From NCBI RefSeq assembly GCF_964355755.1, contig NC_092679.1, positions 9,364,001 through 9,428,000 of the forward strand: 64,000 nt of DNA, read 5' to 3'. Shown in pieces: positions 23,272-35,128 of the stretch. Positions within the stretch are counted from its first letter, which is position 1, and the number at the start of each line of letters is the position of its first letter. The notes beneath the pieces were generated by a model that had not been told where the DNA came from, searched no databases, and was given only the letters and a program-made list of their open reading frames with translations. The translations under genes were made by a program, and so were the position numbers. Source of the DNA: Antedon mediterranea (Eukaryota; Echinodermata; Crinoidea; Comatulida; Antedonidae).

Positions 23272-23869
23272 GTGAAATGTTTTATCGAAATGCTCAAAAT
23301 GGTCTAAAACGGTTTCTAATGTGATTTCAAGCACTTTGATGTTTTTGTGTAACCAAGTTTTTCGAAAATCACAAAATTGTCTAAAACGTCTCCAAATGCG
23401 ATTTGAAGCTATTCTGTACACTTTGATGTTTTTATGTTAACAAGTTTTTCGAAAATCACAAAATGGTCTAAAACGTCTCCAAATGCGATTTTAAGCTATT
23501 CTAAGCACTTTGGTGTTTTTATGTTAACAAGTTTTTTTGAAAATCACAAAATGGTCTAAAACGTCTCTAAATGCGATTTGAAGCTTTTCTGTACACTTTG
23601 GTGTTTTTATGGAAACAATTTTTTTCGAAAATCACAAAATGGTCTAAAACGTCTCCAATAGCGATTTGAAGCTTTTCTGTACACTTTGGTGTTTTTATGT
23701 TAACAAGTTTTTTCGAAAATCACAAAATGGTCTAAAACGTCTCCAAATGCGATTTGAAGCTATTCTGTACACTTTGATGTTTTTATGTTAACAAGTTTTT
23801 TCGAAAATCACAAAATGGTCTAAAACGTCTACAAATGCGATTTGAAGCTATACTGTACACTTTGATGCT

Positions 23870-26380
23870 TTTATGTTAACAAGTTTTTTCAAAAATCACA
23901 AAATGGTCTAAAACGTTTCCAAATGCGATTTGAAGCTATTCTGTACACTTTGATGTTTTGTGTGAAAATTTTCTGTCGAAATGCTCAAAATGGTCAAAAA
24001 CGTTTTTAAATACGATATTAAGCTACTTTGTGCTCTTTGATGTTTTTGTGTGAAATGTTTTATCGAAATGCTCAAAATGGTCTAAAACGGTTTCTAATGT
24101 GATTTCAAGCACTTTGATGTTTTTGTGTAACCAAGTTTTTCGAAAATCACAAAATTGTCTAAAACGTCTCCAAATGCGATTTGAAGCTATTCTGTACACT
24201 TTGATGTTTTTATGTTAACAAGTTTTTCGAAAATCACAAAATGGTCTAAAACGTCTCCAAATGCGATTTTAAGCTATTCTGTACACTTTGATGTTTTTAT
24301 GTTAACAAGTTTTTCGAAAATCACAAAATGGTCTAAAACGTCTCTAAATGCGATTTGAAGCTTTTCTGTACACTTTAATGTTTTTATGTTAACAACTTTT
24401 TTCGAAAATCACAAAATGGTCTAAAATGTCTCCAAATGCGATTTGAAGCTATTCTAAGCACTTTGATGTTTTTATGTTAACAAGTTTTTTCGAAAATCAC
24501 AAAATGGTCTAAAACGTCTACAAATGCGATTTGAAGCTATTCTAAGCACTTTTGTGTTTTTATGTTAACAAGTTTTTTTGAAAATCACAAAATGGTCTAA
24601 AACGTTTCAAAATGCGATTTGAAGCTTTTCTTTACACTTTGGTGTTTTTATGTTAACAAGTTTTTTCGAAAATCACAAAATGGTCTAAAACGTCTCCAAA
24701 TGCGATTTGAAGCTATTCTGTACACTTTGATGTTTTTATGTTAACAAGTTTTTTCGAAGATCACAAAATGGTCTAAAACGTCTACAAATGCAATTTGAAG
24801 CTATTCTAAGCACTTTTGTGTTTTTATGTTAACAAGTTTTTTTCGAAAATCACAAAATGGTCTAAAACGTCTGCAAATGCGATTTTAAACTATTCTTAGC
24901 ACATTGGTGTTTTTATTTAAACAAATTTTTTCGAAACTCACAAAATGGTCTAAAACGTCTCCAAATGCGATTTGAAGCTATTTTAAGCACTTTGGTGTTT
25001 TTGTGTTAACAAGTTTTTCGAAATGCTCAAAATGGTCTAAAACGTTTTTAAACACGATATTAAGCTATTTTGTGCTCTTTGATGTTTTTTTGTGAAAAGT
25101 TTTAGCAAAATGCTCAAAATGGTCTAAAACGATTTCTAATGTGATTTTAAGCACTTTGATGTTTTTATGTTAACTAGTTTTTTCGAAAATCACAAAATGG
25201 TCTAAAACGTCTCCAAATGCGATTTGAAGCTATTTTAAGCACTTAGGTGCTTTTGTGTAACCAAGTTTTTTTGAAAATCACAAAAGGGTCTAAAATGTCT
25301 CCAAATGTGATTTGAAGCTATTTTAAGCACTTTGGTGTTTTTGTGTTAACAAGTTTTTCGGAAATCACAAAATTGTCTAAAACGTCTCCAAATGCGATTT
25401 GAAGCTATTCTGTACACTTTGATGTTTTTATGTTAACAAGTTTTTTAGAAAATCACAAAATGGTCTAAAACATCTCCAAATGCGATTTAAAGCTATTTTA
25501 AGCACTTTTGTGTTTTTATGTTAACAAGTTTTTTCGAAAATCACAAAATGGTCTAAAACGTCTCCAAATGCGATTTGAAGCTATTTTAAGCACTTTGGTG
25601 TTTTTGTGTTAACAAGTTTTTCGAAATGCTCAAAATGGTCTAAAACGTTTCCAAATGCGATTTGAAGCTATTCTGTACACTTTGATGTTTTGTGTGAAAA
25701 TTTTCTGTCGAAATGCTCAAAATGGTCAAAAACGTTTTTAAATACGATATTAAGCTACTTTGTGCTCTTTGATGTTTTTGTGTGAAATGTTTTATCGAAA
25801 TGCTCAAAATGGTCTAAAACGGTTTCTAATGTGATTTCAAGCACTTTGATGTTTTTGTGTAACCAAGTTTTTCGAAAATCACAAAATTGTCTAAAACGTC
25901 TCCAAATGCGATTTGAAGCTATTCTGTACTCTTTGATGTTTTTATGTTAACAAGTTTTTCGAAAATCACAAAATGGTCTAAAACGTCTCCAAATGCGATT
26001 TTAAGCTATTCTAAGCACTTTGGTGTTTTTATGTTAACAAGTTTTTTTGAAATCACAAAATGGTCTAAAACGTCTCTAAATGAGATTTGAAGCTTTTCTG
26101 TACATTTTGATGTTTTTATGTTAACAAGTTTTTTCGAAAATCACAAAATGGTCTAAAATGTCTCCAAATGCGATTTGAAGCTATTCTAAGCACTTTGGTG
26201 TTTTTATGGAAACAATTTTTTTCGAAAATCACAAAATGGTCTAAAACGTCTCCAAATGTGATTTGAAGCTATTCTGTACACTTTGATGTTTTTATGTTAG
26301 CAAGTTTTTTCGAAAATCACAAAATGGTCTAAAACGTCTACAAATGCGATTTGAAGCTAATCTGTACACTTTGATTTTTT
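23870..26380 (+). repeat. 2.51-kb tandem duplication, copy A
   Basis: This copy is repeated downstream with offset 2,509 bp; anchors 24050/26559 and 25782/28291 match. It contains a 1,732-bp alpha-type block with cassette 2 at 25052 and the start of a 777-bp block. A CTTTTTTCAAAAATCAC-type change at about 23,890 (CGAAAA to CAAAAA) and CGATTTTAAGC at about 24,270 differ from copy B. Confidence 0.87.
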
Positions 26381-29360
26381 TATGTTAACAAGTTTTTTCG
26401 AAAATCACAAAATGGTCTAAAACGTTTCCAAATGCGATTTGAAGCTATTCTGTACACTTTGATGTTTTGTGTGAAAATTTTCTGTCGAAATGCTCAAAAT
26501 GGTCAAAAACGTTTTTAAATACGATATTAAGCTACTTTGTGCTCTTTGATGTTTTTGTGTGAAATGTTTTATCGAAATGCTCAAAATGGTCTAAAACGGT
26601 TTCTAATGTGATTTCAAGCACTTTGATGTTTTTGTGTAACCAAGTTTTTCGAAAATCACAAAATTGTCTAAAACGTCTCCAAATGCGATTTGAAGCTATT
26701 CTGTACACTTTGATGTTTTTATGTTAACAAGTTTTTCGAAAATCACAAAATGGTCTAAAACGTCTCCAAATGCGATTTGAAGCTATTCTGTACACTTTGA
26801 TGTTTTTATGTTAACAAGTTTTTCGAAAATCACAAAATGGTCTAAAACGTCTCTAAATGCGATTTGAAGCTTTTCTGTACACTTTAATGTTTTTATGTTA
26901 ACAACTTTTTTCGAAAATCACAAAATGGTCTAAAATGTCTCCAAATGCGATTTGAAGCTATTCTAAGCACTTTGATGTTTTTATGTTAACAAGTTTTTTC
27001 GAAAATCACAAAATGGTCTAAAACGTCTACAAATGCGATTTGAAGCTATTCTAAGCACTTTTGTGTTTTTATGTTAACAAGTTTTTTTGAAAATCACAAA
27101 ATGGTCTAAAACGTTTCAAAATGCGATTTGAAGCTTTTCTTTACACTTTGGTGTTTTTATGTTAACAAGTTTTTTCGAAAATCACAAAATGGTCTAAAAC
27201 GTCTCCAAATGCGATTTGAAGCTATTCTGTACACTTTGATGTTTTTATGTTAACAAGTTTTTTCGAAGATCACAAAATGGTCTAAAACGTCTACAAATGC
27301 AATTTGAAGCTATTCTAAGCACTTTTGTGTTTTTATGTTAACAAGTTTTTTTCGAAAATCACAAAATGGTCTAAAACGTCTGCAAATGCGATTTTAAACT
27401 ATTCTTAGCACATTGGTGTTTTTATTTAAACAAATTTTTTCGAAACTCACAAAATGGTCTAAAACGTCTCCAAATGCGATTTGAAGCTATTTTAAGCACT
27501 TTGGTGTTTTTGTGTTAACAAGTTTTTCGAAATGCTCAAAATGGTCTAAAACGTTTTTAAACACGATATTAAGCTATTTTGTGCTCTTTGATGTTTTTTT
27601 GTGAAAAGTTTTAGCAAAATGCTCAAAATGGTCTAAAACGATTTCTAATGTGATTTTAAGCACTTTGATGTTTTTATGTTAACTAGTTTTTTCGAAAATC
27701 ACAAAATGGTCTAAAACGTCTCCAAATGCGATTTGAAGCTATTTTAAGCACTTAGGTGCTTTTGTGTAACCAAGTTTTTTTGAAAATCACAAAAGGGTCT
27801 AAAATGTCTCCAAATGTGATTTGAAGCTATTTTAAGCACTTTGGTGTTTTTGTGTTAACAAGTTTTTCGGAAATCACAAAATTGTCTAAAACGTCTCCAA
27901 ATGCGATTTGAAGCTATTCTGTACACTTTGATGTTTTTATGTTAACAAGTTTTTTAGAAAATCACAAAATGGTCTAAAACATCTCCAAATGCGATTTAAA
28001 GCTATTTTAAGCACTTTTGTGTTTTTATGTTAACAAGTTTTTTCGAAAATCACAAAATGGTCTAAAACGTCTCCAAATGCGATTTGAAGCTATTTTAAGC
28101 ACTTTGGTGTTTTTGTGTTAACAAGTTTTTCGAAATGCTCAAAATGGTCTAAAACGTTTCCAAATGCGATTTGAAGCTATTCTGTACACTTTGATGTTTT
28201 GTGTGAAAATTTTCTGTCGAAATGCTCAAAATGGTCAAAAACGTTTTTAAATACGATATTAAGCTACTTTGTGCTCTTTGATGTTTTTGTGTGAAATGTT
28301 TTATCGAAATGCTCAAAATGGTCTAAAACGGTTTCTAATGTGATTTCAAGCACTTTGATGTTTTTGTGTAACCAAGTTTTTCGAAAATCACAAAATTGTC
28401 TAAAACGTCTCCAAATGCGATTTGAAGCTATTCTGTACTCTTTGATGTTTTTATGTTAACAAGTTTTTCGAAAATCACAAAATGGTCTAAAACGTCTCCA
28501 AATGCGATTTTAAGCTATTCTAAGCACTTTGGTGTTTTTATGTTAACAAGTTTTTTTGAAATCACAAAATGGTCTAAAACGTCTCTAAATGAGATTTGAA
28601 GCTTTTCTGTACATTTTGATGTTTTTATGTTAACAAGTTTTTTCGAAAATCACAAAATGGTCTAAAATGTCTCCAAATGCGATTTGAAGCTATTCTAAGC
28701 ACTTTGGTGTTTTTATGGAAACAATTTTTTTCGAAAATCACAAAATGGTCTAAAACGTCTCCAAATGTGATTTGAAGCTATTCTGTACACTTTGATGTTT
28801 TTATGTTAGCAAGTTTTTTCGAAAATCACAAAATGGTCTAAAACGTCTACAAATGCGATTTGAAGCTAATCTGTACACTTTGATTTTTTTATGTTAACAA
28901 GTTTTTTCGAAAATCACAAAATGGTCTAAAACGTTTCCAAATGCGATTTGAAGCTATTCTGTACACTTTGATGTTTTGTGTGAAAATTTTCTGTCGAAAT
29001 GCTCAAAATGGTCAAAAACGTTTTTAAATACGATATTAAGCTACTTTGTGCTCTTTGATGTTTTTGTGTGAAATGTTTTATCGAAATGCTCAAAATGGTC
29101 TAAAACGGTTTCTAATGTGATTTCAAGCACTTTGATGTTTTTGTGTAACCAAGTTTTTCGAAAATCACAAAATTGTCTAAAACGTCTCCAAATGCGATTT
29201 GAAGCTATTCTGTACACTTTGATGTTTTTATGTTAACAAGTTTTTCGAAAATCACAAAATGGTCTAAAACGTCTCCAAATGCGATTTGAAGCTATTCTGT
29301 ACACTTTGATGTTTTTATGTTAACAAGTTTTTCGAAAATCACAAAATGGTCTAAAACGTC
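26381..29360 (+). repeat. 2.51-kb tandem duplication, copy B and continuation
   Basis: This is the second copy of the preceding unit, with cassette 2 at 27561. Homology to copy A continues through anchor 29068 and stops near 29,361, where TCTCCAAATG replaces TCTCTAAATG. The rare TTTGATTTTTTTATG at about 26,373 recurs at about 28,882 and again at about 55,131. Confidence 0.86.
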
Positions 29361-30020
29361 TCCAAATGCGATTTGAAGCTAATCTGTACACTTTGATGTT
29401 TTTATGTTAACAAGTTTTTTCGAAAATCACAAAATGGTCTAAAACGTTTCAAAATGCGATTTGAAGCTTTTCTTTACACTTTGGTGTTTTTATGTTAACA
29501 AGTTTTTTCGAAAATCACAAAATGGTCTAAAACGTCTCCAAATGCGATTTGAAGCTATTCTGTACACTTTGATGTTTTTATGTTAACAAGTTTTTTCGAA
29601 GATCACAAAATGGTCTAAAACGTCTACAAATGCAATTTGAAGCTATTCTAAGCACTTTTGTGTTTTTATGTTAACAAGTTTTTTTCGAAAATCACAAAAT
29701 GGTCTAAAACGTCTGCAAATGCGATTTTAAACTATTCTTAGCACATTGGTGTTTTTATTTAAACAAATTTTTTCGAAACTCACAAAATGGTCTAAAACGT
29801 CTCCAAATGCGATTTGAAGCTATTTTAAGCACTTTGGTGTTTTTGTGTTAACAAGTTTTTCGAAATGCTCAAAATGGTCTAAAACGTTTCCAAATGCGAT
29901 TTGAAGCTATTCTGTACACTTTGATGTTTTGTGTGAAAATTTTCTGTCGAAATGCTCAAAATGGTCAAAAACGTTTTTAAATACGATATTAAGCTACTTT
30001 GTGCTCTTTGATGTTTTTGT
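29068..30020 (+). repeat. 953-bp block without cassette 2
   Basis: This is an alpha-like block with CTAATCTG, CTTTTCTTTACAC, CGAAGATCAC and TTTATTTAAACAAA units. At about 29,870-29,900 it jumps from CGAAATGCTC straight to AACGTTTCC, the same cassette-2-less junction as at about 23,113. It is repeated at 55317-56269. Confidence 0.84.
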
Positions 30021-31027
30021 GTGAAATGTTTTATCGAAATGCTCAAAATGGTCTAAAACGGTTTCTAATGTGATTTCAAGCACTTTGATGTTTTTGTGTA
30101 ACCAAGTTTTTCGAAAATCACAAAATTGTCTAAAACGTCTCCAAATGCGATTTGAAGCTATTCTGTACACTTTGATGTTTTTATGTTAACAAGTTTTTCG
30201 AAAATCACAAAATGGTCTAAAACGTCTCCAAATGCGATTTTAAGCTATTCTAAGCACTTTGGTGTTTTTATGTTAACAAGTTTTTTTGAAAATCACAAAA
30301 TGGTCTAAAACGTCTCTAAATGCGATTTGAAGCTTTTCTGTACACTTTGGTGTTTTTATGGAAACAATTTTTTTCGAAAATCACAAAATGGTCTAAAATG
30401 TCTCCAAATGCGATTTGAAGCTATTCTAAGCACTTTGATGTTTTTATGTTAACAAGTTTTTTCGAAAATCACAAAATGGTCTAAAACGTCTCCAATAGCG
30501 ATTTTAAGCTATTCTGTACACTTTGATGTTTTTATGTTAACAACTTTTTTCGAAAATCACAAAATGGTCTAAAATGTCTCCAAATGCGATTTGAAGCTAT
30601 TCTAAGCACTTTGGTGTTTTTATGGAAACAATTTTTTTCGAAAATCACAAAATGGTCTAAAACGTCTCCAATAGCAATTTGAAGCTTTTCTTTACACTTT
30701 GGTGTTTTTATGTTAACAAGTTTTTTCGAAAATCACAAAATGATCTAAAACGTCTCCAAATGCGATTTGAAGCTATTCTGTACACTTTGATGTTTTTATG
30801 TTAACAAGTTTTTTCGAAAATCACAAAATGTTCTAAAACGTCTACAAATGCAATTTGAAGCTATTCTAAGCACTTTTGTGTTTTTATGTTAACAAGTTTT
30901 TTCGAAAATCACAAAATGGTCTAAAACGTCTGCAAATGCGATTTGAAATTATTCTTAGCACATTGGTGTTTTTATTTAAACAAATTTTTTCGAAACTCAC
31001 AAAATGGTCTAAAACGTCTCCAAATGC

Positions 31028-31759
31028 GATTTGAAGCTATTTTAAGCACTTTGGTGTTTTTGTGTTAACAAGTTTTTCGAAATGCTCAAAATGGTCTAAA
31101 ACGTTTTTAAACACGATATTAAGCTATTTTGTGCTCTTTGGTGTTTTTTTGTGAAAAGTTTTAGCAAAATGCTCAAAATGGTCTAAAACGATTTCTAATG
31201 TGATTTTAAGCACTTTGATGTTTTTATGTTAACTAGTTTTTTCGAAAATCACAAAATGGTCTAAAACGTCTCCAAATGCGATTTGAAGCTATTTTAAGCA
31301 CTTAGGTGCTTTTGTGTAACCAAGTTTTTTTGAAAATCACAAAAGGGTCTAAAATGTCTCCAAATGTGATTTGAAGCTATTTTAAGCACTTTGGTGTTTT
31401 TGTGTTAACAAGTTTTTCGAAATGCTCAAAATGGTCTAAAACGTTTTTAAACACGATATTAAGCTATTTTGTGCTCTTTGGTGTTTTTTTGTGAAAAGTT
31501 TTAGCAAAATGCTCAAAATGGTCTAAAACGATTTCTAATGTGATTTTAAGCACTTTGATGTTTTTATGTTAACTAGTTTTTTCGAAAATCACAAAATGGT
31601 CTAAAACGTCTCCAAATGCGATTTGAAGCTATTTTAAGCACTTAGGTGCTTTTGTGTAACCAAGTTTTTTTGAAAATCACAAAAGGGTCTAAAATGTCTC
31701 CAAATGTGATTTGAAGCTATTTTAAGCACTTTGGTGTTTTTGTGTTAACAAGTTTTTCG
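31028..31759 (+). repeat. 340-bp tandem duplication carrying cassette 2
   Basis: Sequence from 31028 repeats from 31368 with offset 340 bp until 31420/31760, where CGAAATG versus CGGAAATC ends the match. Each copy holds cassette 2 (31111 and 31451) and the following CACTTAGGTGC and AAAAGGGTC units. Only this block and its distant copy at 57277-58008 have two adjacent cassette 2 copies. Confidence 0.9.
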
Positions 31760-32180
31760 GAAATCACAAAATTGTCTAAAACGTCTCCAAATGCGATTTG
31801 AAGCTATTCTGTACACTTTGATGTTTTTATGTTAACAAGTTTTTTAGAAAATCACAAAATGGTCTAAAACATCTCCAAATGCGATTTAAAGCTATTTTAA
31901 GCACTTTGGTGTTTTTATGTTAACAAGTTTTTTCGAAAATCACAAAATGGTCTAAAACGTCTCCAAATGCGATTTGAAGCTATTTTAAGCACTTGGGTGT
32001 TTTTGTGTTAACAAGTTTTTCGAAATGCTCAAAATGGTCTAAAACGTTTCCAAATGCGATTTGAAGCTATTCTGTACACTTTGATGTTTTGTGTGAAAAT
32101 TTTCTGTCGAAATGCTCAAAATGGTCAAAAACGTTTTTAAAAACGATATTAAGCTACTTTGTGCTCTTTGATGTTTTTGT

Positions 32181-34438
32181 GTGAAATGTTTTATCGAAAT
32201 GCTCAAAATGGTCTAAAACGGTTTCTAATGTGATTTCAAGCACTTTGATGTTTTTGTGTAACCAAGTTTTTCGAAAATCACAAAATTGTCTAAAACGTCT
32301 CCAAATGCGATTTGAAGCTATTCTGTACTCTTTGATGTTTTTATGTTAACAAGTTTTTCGAAAATCACAAAATGGTCTAAAACGTCTCCAAATGCGATTT
32401 TAAGCTATTCTAAGCACTTTGGTGTTTTTATGTTAACAAGTTTTTTTGAAATCACAAAATGGTCTAAAATGTCTCTAAATGAGATTTGAAGCTTTTCTGT
32501 ACATTTTGATGTTTTTATGTTAACAAGTTTTTTCGAAAATCACAAAATGGTCTAAAATGTCTCCAAATGCGATTTGAAGCTATTCTAAGCACTTTGGTGT
32601 TTTTATGGAAACAATTTTTTTCGAAAATCACAAAATGGTCTAAAACGTCTCCAAATGTGATTTGAAGCTATTCTGTACACTTTGATGTTTTTATGTTAGC
32701 AAGTTTTTTCGAAAATTACAAAATGGTCTAAAACGTCTACAAATGCGATTTGAAGCTAATCTGTACACTTTGATGTTTTTATGTTAACAAGTTTTTTCGA
32801 AAATCACAAAAGGGTCTAAAATGTCTCCAAATGCGATTTGAAGCTATTCTAAGCACTTTGATGTTTTTATGTTACCAAGTTTTTTCGAAAATCACAAAAT
32901 GGTCTAAAACGTCTCCAATAGCGATTTTAAGCTATTCTGTACACTTTGATGTTTTTATGTTAACAAGTTTTTCGAAAATCACAAAATGGTCTAAAACGTC
33001 TCCAAATGCGATTTTAAGCTATTCTAAGCACTTTGGTGTTTTTATGTTAACAAGTTTTTTTGAAAATCACAAAATGGTCTAAAACGTCTCTAAATGCGAT
33101 TTGAAGCTTTTCTGTACAATTTGATGTTTTTATGTTAACAACTTTTTTCGAAAATCACAAAATGGTCTAAAATGTCTCCAAATGCGATTTGAAGCTATTC
33201 TAAGCACTTTGGTGTTTTTATGGAAACAATTTTTTTCGAAAATCACAAAATGGTCTAAAACGTCTCCAATAGCGATTTGAAGCTTTTCTGTACACTTTGG
33301 TGTTTTTATGTTAACAAGTTTTTTCGAAAATCACAAAATGGTCTAAAACGTCTCCAAATGCGATTTGAAGCTAATCTGTACACTTTGATGTTTTTATGTT
33401 AACAAGTTTTTTCGAAGATCACAAAATGGTCTAAAACGTCTACAAATGCAATTTGAAGCTATTCTAAGCACTTTTGTGTTTTTATGTTAACAAGTTTTTT
33501 CGAAAATCACAAAATGGTCTAAAACGTCTGCAAATGCGATTTTAAACTATTCTTAGCACATTGGTGTTTTTATTTAAACAAATTTTTTCGAAACTCACAA
33601 AATGGTCTAAAACGTCTCCAAATGCGATTTGAAGCTATTTTAAGCACTTTGGTGTTTTTGTGTTAACAAGTTTTTCGAAATGCTCAAAATGGTCTAAAAC
33701 GTTTTTAAACACGATATTAAGCTATTTTGTGCTCTTTGGTGTTTTTTTGTGAAAAGTTTTAGCAAAATGCTCAAAATGGTCTAAAACGATTTCTAATGTG
33801 ATTTTAAGCACTTTGATGTTTTTATGTTAACTAGTTTTTTCGAAAATCACAAAATGGTCTAAAACGTCTCCAAATGCGATTTGAAGCTATTTTAAGCACT
33901 TAAGTGCTTTTGTGTAACCAAGTTTTTTTGAAAATCACAAAAGGGTCTAAAATGTCTCCAAATGTGATTTGAAGCTATTTTAAGCACTTTGGTGTTTTTG
34001 TGTTAACAAGTTTTTCGGAAATCACAAAATTGTCTAAAACGTCTCCAAATGCGATTTGAAGCTATTCTGTACACTTTGATGTTTTTATGTTAACAAGTTT
34101 TTTAGAAAATCACAAAATGGTCTAAAACATCTCCAAATGCGATTTAAAGCTATTTTAAGCACTTTGGTGTTTTTATGTTAACAAGTTTTTTCGAAAATCA
34201 CAAAATGGTCTAAAACGTCTCCAAATGCGATTTGAAGCTATTTTAAGCACTTTGGTGTTTTTGTGTTAACAAGTTTTTCGAAATGCTCAAAATGGTCTAA
34301 AACGTTTCCAAATGCGATTTGAAGCTATTCTGTACACTTTGATGTTTTGTGTGAAAATTTTCTGTCGAAATGCTCAAAATGGTCAAAAACGTTTTTAAAT
34401 ACGATATTAAGCTACTTTGTGCTCTTTGATGTTTTTGT
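32181..34438 (+). repeat. 2,258-bp beta/alpha hybrid block
   Basis: The block opens like a beta block (GTACTC, ATGAGATTTG, TATGGAAACAA, GTTAGCAAG, AAAAGGGTC). At about 32,821 it switches in register to an alpha series (CTAAGCACTTTGATG with GTTACCAAG, then CCAATAGCG). It lacks the CTTTTCTTTACAC unit and carries cassette 2 at 33709. The same hybrid is present at 58430-60687. Confidence 0.84.
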
Positions 34439-35128
34439 GTGAAATGTTTTATCGAAATGCTCAAAATGGTCTAAAACGGTTTCTAATGTGATTTCAAGCA
34501 CTTTGATGTTTTTGTGTAACCAAGTTTTTCGAAAATCACAAAATTGTCTAAAACGTCTCCAAATGCGATTTGAAGCTATTCTGTACTCTTTGATGTTTTT
34601 ATGTTAACAAGTTTTTCGAAAATCACAAAATGGTCTAAAACGTCTCCAAATGCGATTTTAAGCTATTCTAAGCACTTTGGTGTTTTTATGTTAACAAGTT
34701 TTTTTGAAATCACAAAATGGTCTAAAACGTCTCTAAATGAGATTTGAAGCTTTTCTGTACATTTTGATGTTTTTATGTTAACAAGTTTTTTCGAAAATCA
34801 CAAAATGGTCTAAAATGTCTCCAAATGCGATTTGAAGCTATTCTAAGCACTTTGGTGTTTTTATGGAAACAATTTTTTTCGAAAATCACAAAATGGTCTA
34901 AAACGTCTCCAAATGTGATTTGAAGCTATTCTGTACACTTTGATGTTTTTATGTTAGCAAGTTTTTTCGAAAATCACAAAATGGTCTAAAACGTCTACAA
35001 ATGCGATTTGAAGCTAATCTGTACACTTTGATGTTTTTATGTTAACAAGTTTTTTCGAAAATCACAAAAGGGTCTAAAATGTCTGTAAATGCGATTTGAA
35101 GCTATTTAAAGCACTTTGGTGTTTTTAG

